NCBI GenBank assembly: GCA_040290035.1
Contig: PSMG01000009.1
Coordinates: forward strand, 1 to 64,000
Direction of reading: 5' to 3'
Origin: Flavisolibacter sp040290035
GTDB taxonomy: Bacteria; Bacteroidota; Bacteroidia; Chitinophagales; Chitinophagaceae
DNA: 64,000 nt
The notes below the pieces were generated by a model. It was not told where the DNA came from. It saw only the letters and a program-made list of their open reading frames with translations, and ran no database searches. This document shows, piece after piece, positions 56,103-64,000 of the stretch; the stretch's first letter is position 1, and each line of letters begins with the position of its first letter. The translations under genes were made by a program, and so were the position numbers.

Positions 56103-56890
56103 ATGAAACACACTATTCTAGTCTAGTGTGCTGGATGCTATTTACCTATGCCAACACCTTGCTTGCTCAAAACGCCATTCATTTAACTTCGTACAACCTT
56201 CCTTCATCAGACAAAAGCTTTTTTCGATTAGGAGATAATTTATTGATTATTCGAAAACAAGGCAATGCTTTATTGCACCCATTTGTTTTTATCAGTGTTC
56301 ATAACAATGAAACAACTGCAGCCACAGCAGCTTTAGATTTTATTGAACGAAACGGTGGGCAGCTAATAACCTGGAAAATAATTTTCAGAAGAATGTGGAA
56401 TTTGAATAGATCAACAAAAAATATTCATTAGATCCAAATCAGATTTTCACTAAAAGAGGTAGAAGTGTATCGCTGCATTCAGGCCATATAAGAATATGGT
56501 GGCGGTAGAAATTCAACGCTTTGCACACTTTATGATGGAGGAAATTCCGGAAAATAAAATTATTGTTGCCATGCATAACCATGACGACAATGAATGGAGC
56601 ATCAGCAAATTCACAAAAGGCAAGTGGAAACGGAATGCAAAAGAAGTTTACATTAATCCAGAATTAGATGAAGATGATTATTATGTTACTACGGATGAAT
56701 ATGTCTTCAACTTGTTGAAAGAAAAAAATGGAATGTTGTATTGCACAACCACCGCAATTGCCGTGATGATGGTTCAATGGTTGTTTATTACGGACGATTA
56801 AACAGAATGTATATTGATGTTGTCACAGAATTTGGTCATTATCAGGAACAGCAAAGAATGGTTAATGCTTTATCTAAAATTCTTAAATAG
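56103..56890 (+). pseudogene. secreted protein of unknown function, broken
   Basis: From the ATG at 56103 the signal peptide (MKHTILV) is cut by a TAG at 56124. The adjoining frame then gives CWMLFTYANTLLAQ and VFISVHNNETTAATAALDFI, breaks near 56385, and resumes as AVEIQRFAHFMMEEIPENKI and KEVYINPELDEDDYYVTTDE. It shifts again near 56775 to give YYGRLNRMYIDVVTEFGHYQ before a TAG at 56888. The HNNE in the first part resembles the HxxE zinc motif of M14-like carboxypeptidases, a weak clue. I do not recognise the family. It lies between plsX and tRNA-Lys. Confidence 0.65.
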
Positions 56891-56922
56891 TTGGGAAAAA
56901 TTTACAAACAATTCAAATATTT

Positions 56923-56954
56923 TTTGGCAGCTAAAACGCTGACTGTTATTTTTG
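56923..56954 (+). promoter_or_regulatory. promoter of tRNA-Lys
   Basis: TTTG at 56923-56926 and TATTTTTG at 56947-56954, separated by 20 bases, then GCAC. This matches the Bacteroidota promoter consensus exactly and lies 23 bases before the tRNA. It is the cleanest promoter in the window. Confidence 0.75.
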
Positions 56955-56977
56955 CACTCCCAAATAACAAAAGGGTC

Positions 56978-57050
56978 GATCTCGTAGCTCAGTTGGTAGA
57001 GCAATACACTTTTAATGTATGGGCCCTGGGTTCGAGTCCCAGCGGGATCA
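56978..57050 (+). tRNA. tRNA-Lys (anticodon TTT)
   Basis: A 73-base cloverleaf. The acceptor stem GATCTCG pairs with CGGGATC (one T-G), the D arm is GCTC / GAGC, and the anticodon stem ATACA / TGTAT has loop CTTTTAA (anticodon TTT at 57011-57013). The T arm is CTGGG TTCGAGT CCCAG, and the discriminator base is A. The 3' CCA is not encoded. It has its own promoter and terminator, so it is transcribed alone. Confidence 0.95.
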
Positions 57051-57051
57051 C

Positions 57052-57082
57052 AAAAGCCTTCTTTTCAGAAGGCTTTTTTATT
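57052..57082 (+). terminator. terminator of tRNA-Lys
   Basis: Stem AAAAGCCTTC / GAAGGCTTTT with a short loop, followed by T residues, starting two bases after the tRNA. Confidence 0.88.
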
Positions 57083-57117
57083 TAGTTCAATTTCTTTCAT
57101 CAATCTTCAAATTAAAT

Positions 57118-57125
57118 TAGGTTTG
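57118..57125 (+). promoter_or_regulatory. -7 box of the SDR gene at 57143
   Basis: TAGGTTTG followed by CGCATT, 17 bases before the ATG; a -33 element is not evident. Confidence 0.4.
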
Positions 57126-57142
57126 CGCATTAACCGTGTATT

Positions 57143-57949
57143 ATGTCCGATTTTCTTAAAGATAAAGTGGTAGTCATTACAGGTGGTAGCGATGGCATTG
57201 GTAAAGCATTAGTGGAAATGTGTTTGACAAAAGGTGCTAAAGTGGCTACCTGTGGCCGCAACAACGATAAGCTTTATCGATTGCAGAAAGATTATTCTAC
57301 TTATCCGCTCGTTACTGTTGTTGCAGATGTTGCCAACGAAAACGATTGCCGTCATTTTATCGAAACAACGTTAAAAGCATATGGTGGCATTGATGTATTG
57401 ATCAATAATGCCGGCATCTCTATGCGAGCTTTATTGGAGGAATTAGATGTAGATGTGATTCGAAAAGTAATGGATATTAACTTCTTTGGTGTCGTGTATT
57501 GTACCAAGTTTGCCTTGCAGTCACTTAAGGAAAGAAAGGGAACGATTGTAGGCGTATCTTCTATAGCAGGCTACCGTGGCTTGCCGGGAAGAAGTGGATA
57601 TTCGGCATCCAAGTTTGCCTTGCAAGGCTGGTTAGAAGCTATCAGAACAGAGTTATTGGATGAAGTGAACGTAATGTGGGTTTGTCCTGGCTTTACTGCT
57701 TCTAACATTCGCAACGCAGCATTAAATAAAGAAGGTAAATCGCAAGGCGAAAGCCCCTTAGATGAAGATAAATTAATGACTTCCCAAGAATGTGCAGAGC
57801 ATATTCTAAAAGCGATTAAAAAAAGAAAACGTACACTGATACTCACCTTTACTGGAAAACGTACTGTATTCATGAATAAATTCTTTCCTGGCCTGGCTGA
57901 TAAGATGGTGAAGAAGTTTTTTTTCAAAGACGGCAAATTGGCTAAATAA
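57143..57949 (+). CDS. SDR-family oxidoreductase
   Basis: This 268-residue short-chain dehydrogenase/reductase has the NAD(P)-binding VITGGSDGIGKALVEM, the NNAGIS loop and the catalytic Ser and YxxxK in VSSIAGYRGLPGRSGYSASK. Unlike the SDR in the kynurenine operon it has a complete active site. The basic C-terminus (KMVKKFFFKDGKLAK) is like that of DHRS7-type or membrane-associated SDRs. The substrate cannot be read from the sequence. A DUF62 gene follows after 38 bp. Confidence 0.88.
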   Translation: MSDFLKDKVVVITGGSDGIGKALVEMCLTKGAKVATCGRNNDKLYRLQKDYSTYPLVTVVADVANENDCRHFIETTLKAYGGIDVLINNAGISMRALLEELDVDVIRKVMDINFFGVVYCTKFALQSLKERKGTIVGVSSIAGYRGLPGRSGYSASKFALQGWLEAIRTELLDEVNVMWVCPGFTASNIRNAALNKEGKSQGESPLDEDKLMTSQECAEHILKAIKKRKRTLILTFTGKRTVFMNKFFPGLADKMVKKFFFKDGKLAK

Positions 57950-57987
57950 AAATTTTCAATTTTACGTTGTAACTTCTGTCTCTATCA

Positions 57988-58815
57988 ATGCCCCTCGTCA
58001 CCTTAACATCTGACATAGGTCAACAGGATTATCTTGTGAGTGCTGCTAAGGGCCGACTATTGCGGATTAACCCGGAGTTCCAGATCATTGATATCTCACA
58101 TAGTCTTTCACCATTTAATTATCTACAGGCAGCTTATGTATGCCGCAGTGCTATTCGCAATTTTCCTGAGTTCACCTTTCATATCGTACTGGTAAACCTG
58201 TTTGAATCAAAACCCGATCAATTATTGTTTGCATTCCATAATAACCAATATCTCATTTGCGCAGATAATGGCTTAATGAGTATGATTATAGAAGAAAAAC
58301 CAGAAATGCTGATAGGTGTGCCTATGGACAAAACAGTCATTAAGAATACTCTTTATTGCGTAGATGTAGCTGCAAAAGTCATTACTCAATTAGTTAATGG
58401 AGAACCAATTGCCAACATTGGAGTGCCCGATCCTGAATACATTGAAAAAAACCCATTACGACCGTTGCTTGGTGAAAACTGGATTGAAGGACAGATCATT
58501 TTCATTGACAATTTTGAAAACGTTATTGTCAATATTACCCAAGAGCAATTTGAACAGCAACGCAAGGGGCGCCACTTTAAAATCATCTTTAAAAGAGATG
58601 AAATTATTGAACGCATCAGTGGGTCTTATGCAGATGTGCCACAAGGCGAAAAATTGGTACTCTTCAATAGTGCCGGTTATATGGAGATTGCTATTAATAA
58701 AGGCAATGCTGCTGGTCTGTTTGGTTTGAAAGGCTTTACAGAAAAAGCAGCCACTAGTGTTCCTTCTATGCAAAACCGTTTATTCTATCAAACAGTAAAA
58801 GTATTTTTCGAATAA
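57988..58815 (+). CDS. SAM hydroxide adenosyltransferase (DUF62 family)
   Basis: This 275-residue protein is of the family that includes fluorinase and chlorinase; the common bacterial type uses water to split S-adenosylmethionine into adenosine and methionine. It begins LVTLTSDIGQQDYLVSAAKG (with the conserved Asp), and has IIDISHSLSPFNYLQAAYVC, ICADNGLMSMII and GQIIFIDNFENVIVNI. The halogenase loop is not evident, so the hydroxide type is more likely. It ends 36 bases from the end of the broken CheB/CheR gene, tail to tail. Confidence 0.88.
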   Translation: MPLVTLTSDIGQQDYLVSAAKGRLLRINPEFQIIDISHSLSPFNYLQAAYVCRSAIRNFPEFTFHIVLVNLFESKPDQLLFAFHNNQYLICADNGLMSMIIEEKPEMLIGVPMDKTVIKNTLYCVDVAAKVITQLVNGEPIANIGVPDPEYIEKNPLRPLLGENWIEGQIIFIDNFENVIVNITQEQFEQQRKGRHFKIIFKRDEIIERISGSYADVPQGEKLVLFNSAGYMEIAINKGNAAGLFGLKGFTEKAATSVPSMQNRLFYQTVKVFFE

Positions 58816-58851
58816 ATATTGTCTAACCTTTTTGTAGACCTTTTCTACAAA

Positions 58852-59716
58852 TCACACCACATATTTTGTTATAACCTTGCTAATCACACCAATCAAAAAT
58901 TCTTTACCAAGTATTTTACATTCATCTGGTGCAGATAGTAACAACTGCAAGTATTCCTCAAAATTCTTTTTCCCCAAAATATCCATGCGAAGCGTAATAC
59001 GCCGAAGAATCGTTGCCGTTTTGTAATTATGAAAATCATAGCCGCAATGCTTTTCGATCAGATCAAGCACTTCAGGTAATGACTGTTCACTAGGTCTTCC
59101 TTTGATTGCGTTTCGGGCAGACTTTTCATCTATGTAGCTAAAGATCTCATCCAGAATTAATTCAGGACTTAAAATATAATCGGTATAACCAGCAGCAATA
59201 GCGCTGTTAGACATACCATCAAATTTTGCCGTGACCGGATCTTGTACATTGTACAAATACTATCCCCTCGCTCCTGAATAGCCTCGATACCTTTTGTTTC
59301 ATCAGTACCAGTGCCCGAAAGAATAACAGCAATGGCATTAGCACCCTGGTAAGAAGCTAATGATTTAAAGAAAGTATCGATAGCAGTATTCGGTGACTTT
59401 TCAAAATTTTTTTCGCTCAATTGCAGCTTACAGTTTTTGATCTTAAGCAACTTATTATTTGTGATAACATAAACAAAATTGGGCTGAAGAGCCACATCGT
59501 GTCCTGCTTCCAACACTTGCATGTTAGTATGCTTCGAAATAAGTTCTACCAATAAGCTTTATAATCGGGTGATAAATGTTGAATAATGATAAAAGAAATC
59601 TTGCCACTTGCGGGCATATTATCGAAGAATTCCTGGATAGCCTCCAATCCTCCGGCGGATGCGCCAATAGCAACAATGTAATGCTCTGTAGTTATTGTAG
59701 GCTTAAGGGTTTCCAT
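58852..59716 (-). pseudogene. CheB/CheR hybrid (methylesterase-methyltransferase), truncated and frameshifted
   Basis: From the ATG at 59716 the protein begins METLKPTITTEHYIVAIGAS, with the CheB catalytic Ser in GASAGG, and QHLSPDYKAY. A frame change near 59550 leads to HTNMQVLEAGHDVALQPNFV and ILSGTGTDETKGIEAIQERG. Another near 59230 leads into the N-terminal domain of CheR (CGYDFHNYKTATILRRITLR). It stops at KEFLIGVISKV, where CheR normally continues into its SAM-binding domain, so the 3' part is lost. Light-sensor histidine kinase systems often pair phytochromes with such hybrids. It is downstream of the phytochrome. Confidence 0.78.
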
Positions 59717-59717
59717 C

Positions 59718-61252
59718 ACTGACCAATAGTAAATTAATATATTTTTTTTACGAGTTCTTAAGAGAAAATTCAATCAGGAAATTTCTAAAGTTCTCTGCAA
59801 TCTCTATTTCTTCTTCACGACAGGGAATAGCAGTTTTTCGCACTGTTTCCTGCCAAATCCGGAATGAGTTACGAGGATGATATTTTGTACTGTTTGCTTC
59901 AAATTGTACCGTTTCGTTTGGATTACCGCCCCAATCTACATGATGTATTTTTTCTTTTCGAAATGCCAACACATAATCTCCTTTATCACACTGAATAGGT
60001 AAGGCTAATAAACCACTTACTTCCTTTGCATATTCTTCCGCATGTTCCTACACATTGGATAATGCTGTTTGCTGATAGGTTTTACTAACTCCATTTGTTT
60101 GCAACCAAAAAACCAAGTCTTGCAACTCGTTTTTGCTAGGGATAGCACCAATTGTTTCCATTTGTTTATTTAAGATAACCGCCATACCATCTGCTTTCAA
60201 CAAATTCAAAATTTAATCTCGGTGTTTATACATGGTTTGCAATACACTGTTAGTTTGATAAAAATCTTCCACCAAATGCTCATGAAGTTGATGCATGGAT
60301 GATTTGTATTGCGACACATCGTTATTTTGAACAGAAGCAATTTTTGCAGATACTGTATTTAAAATGAGTTCGAAAAGCGAACACATCTCAAACGAAAAGT
60401 ATTTTGGTATCCGATGATGGCAGGCAATTAGTTTCCACAAGTTTTCATCTTTTAAAATCCTTGTAGACATTGAAGCCTGTACATTCATATTTCGTAAATA
60501 TTTTAAATGCACAGCTGCTACACTTCGCAAATTGCAGTTGGAAAGATTGGTAAAACTATTTGTAACCGGATTCAATAATGGATATAAACGCACTGGTTCA
60601 TAGCTAATATTGGGAATAATGCGATGGGGATTAATACGGTATAATTCTCTTGCCTGCTTGGGCACATCCGAAGCCGGAAACTTTAACCCTAAATAAGATT
60701 ACATGCCCTGTTCCATTTCTTCTGCAATTACATCCCCATTCCATTCAGTTTCGAATTGATAGATCATGATCTTATCAAATCCAGACAATCTTTTTAATTC
60801 TTTTGCTGTTATTTGACAAGCTTCCAATGTTGTGTTTGTGTTTTCAATAGCAGAGCTTACAAAGGTTAGGTCTTCGTACAAATGAATAAAACTGTTGGCT
60901 TATTTATTTGCTGACTCAACTTCAAACAATAAGAGATTATCCTGCTCTTGCACATTGGCAATAAATTCTTTATTGTTGATGGTTAAAGTAAACGAAACTT
61001 TTCCTGTAATTGGTATCAAAAAAACGTTCCTTACTCTTTTGTGCTTGTTCTGGTAGTAATCGTAGACGGTAGTGAAACGTTCACAAGTTTATTGGCCGGT
61101 ATATCCAAAAACGTTTCTGTATTCTCACTTACCTGCAAAATATTCAAGTTATCTTTTGCTACAACCAATAATACACCATGGGGTTGTATTGCATTAGTTT
61201 GATGAAGCGGCACCTTACCACAAAACTCTTCATCCATATTTTTTCTTGCCAT
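59718..61252 (-). pseudogene. bacteriophytochrome (PAS-GAF-PHY photosensory module), with multiple stops
   Basis: The start MARKNMDEEFCGKVPLHQTN keeps the biliverdin-binding Cys (residue 11), followed by AIQPHGVLLVV and LNILQVSENTETF (PAS). GAF landmarks are FPASDVPKQARELYRINPHR and CNLRSVAAVHLKYLRNMNVQ; the PHY part ends near 59750. After a frameshift near 61030 a single frame runs to 59748 but has in-frame stops at 60902-60900, 60701-60699, 60215-60213 and 60050-60048. No histidine kinase domain is visible. The loss is clear; it was a red/far-red light sensor. The start overlaps the stop of the heme oxygenase gene (TGATG). Confidence 0.85.
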
Positions 61253-61829
61253 CAGTATAGTGTTTTTTTCACCCAGTGCTTAAAATGAAGAAAAGTGTCA
61301 TTAGCAGCATGAAGCATCTCTTCTACTTCTGTTTCTTTGTAAGGATAGGTATTCAAAAATGTTTGAAAATTTTGCCACATCATCCCGGTCTTATCAACGT
61401 AGCCATAAAAAAATGAAGATTATCGGGGTTGATAAATGCATGGCGTTGCAGCATTTTACTAATGCCTCTACCACCCAGCGTTGAACCTTCTAAAACATAC
61501 ATTGCACCTATTGTTTTAGCAGTAGAGTTTATTTGTGGAAGGGAGGTACATAGAGAGAGATCAACTGTATCATTTAAATCCAATAAGATCGCATCCGCCT
61601 TTCGGCGTTGCAGCATATCGGGTAATATAGATTCGTCAATAAATTCTTCGATTAAGGTCTCTATTAGTTTAAATTAACCATAGAAGCACTTCAATAGCTG
61701 CACGTAATTAGGTAGAGAAGTTATAGAAGATAGTTTGAGTGCGATCAATTCTTCTAACGAGGTATGTACATACGCCGTGAAATGCTTTACCGTAGCGGTA
61801 ACGCTTTGGCTGGTTAAAGGGGTGAACAT
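61252..61829 (-). pseudogene. biliverdin-producing heme oxygenase (BphO-like), nonsense and frameshift
   Basis: From the ATG at 61829 the protein reads MFTPLTSQSVTATVKHFTAY and SLEELIALKLSSITS. It meets an in-frame TAA at 61676-61674 where relatives have an aromatic residue (YG-stop-FKLIETLI). It then continues in frame with the family signature AMYVLEGSTLGGRGISKML. A T-rich tract near 61405 shifts the frame, and YGYVDKTGMMWQNFQTFLNT follows to a TGA at 61254-61252. The enzyme would make biliverdin, the chromophore of the next gene's phytochrome. Its stop overlaps that gene's ATG. Confidence 0.82.
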
Positions 61830-61907
61830 TTTTAAAAATACATTAGTGAAACGACCTAAAAAAAATCACTTCTGCTGCAAATATTTGGCAACCCTATCTT
61901 TGTTTAC

Positions 61908-63521
61908 ATGAATGCTACAGAAACGAATGCCATGGAAAATTTAGTTGCGAAGCTGAATGCAACCCTTGAAAAAATTTACGAAGGTGGCGGTAAAAAAGCC
62001 ATCGCCAAACAAAAGGAAAAAAACAAACTCACAGCAAGAGAACGAATTGATCACCTCATAGACAAAGACACTCCTTTTATTGAAATAGGCGCCTTTGCAG
62101 GTTATGAAATGTATGAAGAGCAAGGCGGCTGTCCTGCCGGTGGTACGGTTGCAGGTGTTGGTTATGTTAGTGGAAGACAATGTGTGATCGTAGCAAATGA
62201 TCAGACAGTAAAAGCAGGTGCCTGGTTTCCTATCACGGGTAAGAAGAATTTGCGCATGCAGGAAATTGCTATGAAGAATCACTTACCTATTATTTACTTA
62301 GTAGATAGCGCAGGTGTGTTTCTACCCATGCAGGATGAAATCTTCCCTGATAAAGAACATTTTGGTCGCATTTTTTACAACAATGCGCAAATGAGTGCCA
62401 TGGGCATTACTCAAATTGCAGCAGTAATGGGTGCTTGTGTTGCTGGTGGTGCTTATTTACCAATCATGAGTGATGAAACCTTAATGGTAGAAGGTGCTGG
62501 TTCTATTTTTCTGGCAGGTCCCTACTTGGTAAAAGCTGCTATTGGTGAAGATGTTGACACTGAGACCTTAGGAGGCGCTGTAACTCACACAGAAATTTCT
62601 GGTATTGCCGATTACAAATTTCAAACAGAAGAAGACTGTCTTGACCAGGTAAAAAAGATAATGGATAAATTAGGCAAACCTGCTGATGCAGGGTTTGACC
62701 GCATCAAAGCCAAAAAACCAAAAGCAGAAGAAAATATTTACAACATTATGTCTGAAGGTTCAAAGCCTTACGACATGGTGCAGTTGATTGAATGTATTGT
62801 TGATGAAAGCAGTTTTGATCAATTCAAAAAAGATTACGGCAAAACAATCGTCTGTGGTTACGGAAGGGTTGACGGATGGGCTGTTGGCATCGTGGCCAAT
62901 CAACGCAAGATTGTAAAAAGCAAAAAAGGCGAAATGCAAATGGGCGGTGTGATTTATAATGACAGCGCTGACAAAGCAGCCCGATTCATTATGAACTGTA
63001 ACCAGAAAAAAATTCCTTTGGTCTTTCTGCAAGATGTAACAGGCTTTATGGTTGGTAGCCGAAGCGAACATTCGGGCATTATTAAGGATGGTGCCAAATT
63101 GGTAAATGCTGTAGCTAATTCAGTTGTTCCTAAAATCACCATAATTGTCGGCAACTCGTATGGTGCTGGGAATTATGCCATGTGCGGTAAGGCTTATGAT
63201 CCCCGATTCATATACGCATGGCCAACAGCAAAAATTGCCGTAATGGGTGGCGAACAAGCTGCAAAAACATTACTGCAAATTCAGGTAGCTTCTTTAAAAG
63301 CTAAAGGCGAAACGATTACACCAGAAGTCGAAAACAAACTTTTGAATGACATCAAGGGTCGTTACGAAAAACAAACGACCCCTTATTATGCCGCGGCCCG
63401 TTTGTGGGTAGATGCCATTATTGATCCAAAAGAAACAAGAAGAGTGATTTCGGAGGGCATTAAAGCAGCTAATCACAACCCCGTAATAGAGCCGTTTAAG
63501 ACCGGAGTTTTTCAGGTGTAG
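61908..63521 (+). CDS. acyl-CoA carboxylase, carboxyltransferase (beta) subunit
   Basis: This 537-residue protein moves CO2 from carboxybiotin to an acyl-CoA. It has LTARERIDHLIDKDTPFIEI, LVDSAGVFLPMQDEIFPDKE, HFGRIFYNNAQMSAMGITQI, GACVAGGAYLPIMSDETLMV and VGNSYGAGNYAMCGKAYDPR. The FPDKEHFGRIFYNNA region resembles methylcrotonyl-CoA carboxylase beta more than propionyl-CoA carboxylase, so leucine breakdown is a possible role. The biotin-carrying alpha subunit is not in the window. The gene is intact and divergent from the broken heme oxygenase gene; a TATCTTTG box is at 61895-61902. Confidence 0.9.
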   Translation: MNATETNAMENLVAKLNATLEKIYEGGGKKAIAKQKEKNKLTARERIDHLIDKDTPFIEIGAFAGYEMYEEQGGCPAGGTVAGVGYVSGRQCVIVANDQTVKAGAWFPITGKKNLRMQEIAMKNHLPIIYLVDSAGVFLPMQDEIFPDKEHFGRIFYNNAQMSAMGITQIAAVMGACVAGGAYLPIMSDETLMVEGAGSIFLAGPYLVKAAIGEDVDTETLGGAVTHTEISGIADYKFQTEEDCLDQVKKIMDKLGKPADAGFDRIKAKKPKAEENIYNIMSEGSKPYDMVQLIECIVDESSFDQFKKDYGKTIVCGYGRVDGWAVGIVANQRKIVKSKKGEMQMGGVIYNDSADKAARFIMNCNQKKIPLVFLQDVTGFMVGSRSEHSGIIKDGAKLVNAVANSVVPKITIIVGNSYGAGNYAMCGKAYDPRFIYAWPTAKIAVMGGEQAAKTLLQIQVASLKAKGETITPEVENKLLNDIKGRYEKQTTPYYAAARLWVDAIIDPKETRRVISEGIKAANHNPVIEPFKTGVFQV

Positions 63522-63596
63522 CCTTTAAATTTCCCCATTTTTTCTATATCGATATTTTACTTATTTTCACCGCTGAAACAACTAACTGAACTGATT

Positions 63597-64000
63597 ATGA
63601 GAAAATCCACCATTTCATTACTTTCCTGTGTATTTGCTATTGTAGTGTTGCTTCAATCATGTAAGGACGACGCTTATCTGGCTACTGCTCCTGCTACCCC
63701 TGACCAGACATTTACAGAAGAATTTGACACGGTTGCTAACTCTTTAAACAGAGGATGGAAATTTGCAAATGTTTCTAATCCAACAAACGCTAATGTATGG
63801 CAACAAGGTGGTGATGTAATTCCTTGGTTTGCTCCGTATTCTTCTAATGGTAGTTATGCAGGATTTATCGGTGCAAGTGCATTGATTGCGGCTCCTCCGC
63901 CAGGTGTTACTCCTGTAATCAGCAACTGGTTAATATCTCCGGTAGTTATCATGCAAAACGGTGATAAAATCACTTTCTATACAAGAGCAGCGTTTGATGT
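63597..64000 (+). CDS. lipoprotein with probable choice-of-anchor J domain, partial (3' end outside window)
   Basis: Reading from the ATG at 63597 gives a lipoprotein signal (MRKSTISLLSCVFAIVVLLQ) with the lipid-acceptor Cys in LLQSC at residue 22. A cleaved-adhesin-type (choice-of-anchor J) beta-sandwich start follows: FTEEFDTVANSLNRGWKFAN, VWQQGGDV and NWLISPVVIMQNGDKITFYT. About 134 codons are visible and the frame is open to the window edge. Such proteins are surface or secreted; the exact role is not known. Confidence 0.75.
   Translation, partial: MRKSTISLLSCVFAIVVLLQSCKDDAYLATAPATPDQTFTEEFDTVANSLNRGWKFANVSNPTNANVWQQGGDVIPWFAPYSSNGSYAGFIGASALIAAPPPGVTPVISNWLISPVVIMQNGDKITFYTRAAFD

Noticed and set aside
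35610..61829. All frame breaks as sequencing errors
   Set aside because: The intact genes of the first 35 kb and the intact genes between lesions would have to be spared by chance, and nonsense codons and missing middle segments are not typical read errors. Single cases such as the DUF2130 A tract remain open.

Overview
The window is a 64 kb piece of a Bacteroidota chromosome, most probably from the Chitinophagaceae. The grounds are the RpoB/RpoC type, promoters of the TAnnTTTG class with almost no Shine-Dalgarno sites, type IX secretion (T9SS) sorting domains, a cysteine-free L32, DUF3810 and NamZ proteins, and a moderately AT-rich composition. No rRNA, CRISPR, integrase, transposase or phage gene was seen. 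One tRNA gene (Lys, TTT) is present.

Region 1 (1-18.4 kb, mostly minus strand) is housekeeping: rpoC and rpoB with a terminator and a probable promoter, a helix-hairpin-helix protein, a LolA-like protein, an FtsK translocase, DUF423, shikimate kinase, glutaryl-CoA dehydrogenase, a CAP/SCP secreted protein and a DPP-IV-like S9 peptidase. Region 2 (18.5-26.6 kb) is a kynurenine (tryptophan) degradation locus. A minus-strand operon (atypical SDR, aldehyde dehydrogenase, RidA-type aminomuconate deaminase, kynureninase, kynurenine 3-monooxygenase, then pyrF) is divergent from 3-hydroxyanthranilate dioxygenase and ACMS decarboxylase. Together these run from kynurenine to the 2-aminomuconate branch; tryptophan dioxygenase and formamidase are not in the window. 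Region 3 (26.5-36 kb) holds PaiB, Mrp, a CarboxypepD_reg-like protein, 3-hydroxyacyl-CoA dehydrogenase, YigZ, RibD, PrmC, ExbB/ExbD and an SPFH protein.

Region 4 (36-62 kb) differs sharply. Intact housekeeping genes (pepT, FKBP, namZ, fmt, PPTase, dcd, DUF3810, DUF177-rpmF-plsX, tRNA-Lys, an SDR, DUF62) alternate with eleven broken genes: an OmpA-family lipoprotein-like protein, a small membrane protein, two T9SS cargo proteins, DUF2130, an O-antigen-ligase/TPR protein, a TMTC-like TPR membrane protein, a secreted hypothetical, and a whole red-light sensing cluster (heme oxygenase, bacteriophytochrome, CheB/CheR). Damage includes nonsense codons, frameshifts and apparent internal deletions, while the first 36 kb has none. 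This looks like recent loss of surface and sensory functions rather than random sequencing error. The window closes with an acyl-CoA carboxylase beta subunit and the start of a lipoprotein gene.

Beyond genes, the most notable structure is a dispersed intergenic repeat (about 60-70 bp; core TGTTGTGTCACTCACTTGTA with variation). There are five copies, in both orientations. One supplies the stop codon of pyrF and one lies in the divergent control region of the kynurenine locus. Short tandem tracts sit just before rpoC, fmt and dcd; the one in fmt (2 x 14 bp) lies inside the coding sequence. An SDR in the kynurenine operon lacks the usual catalytic Tyr and Lys.
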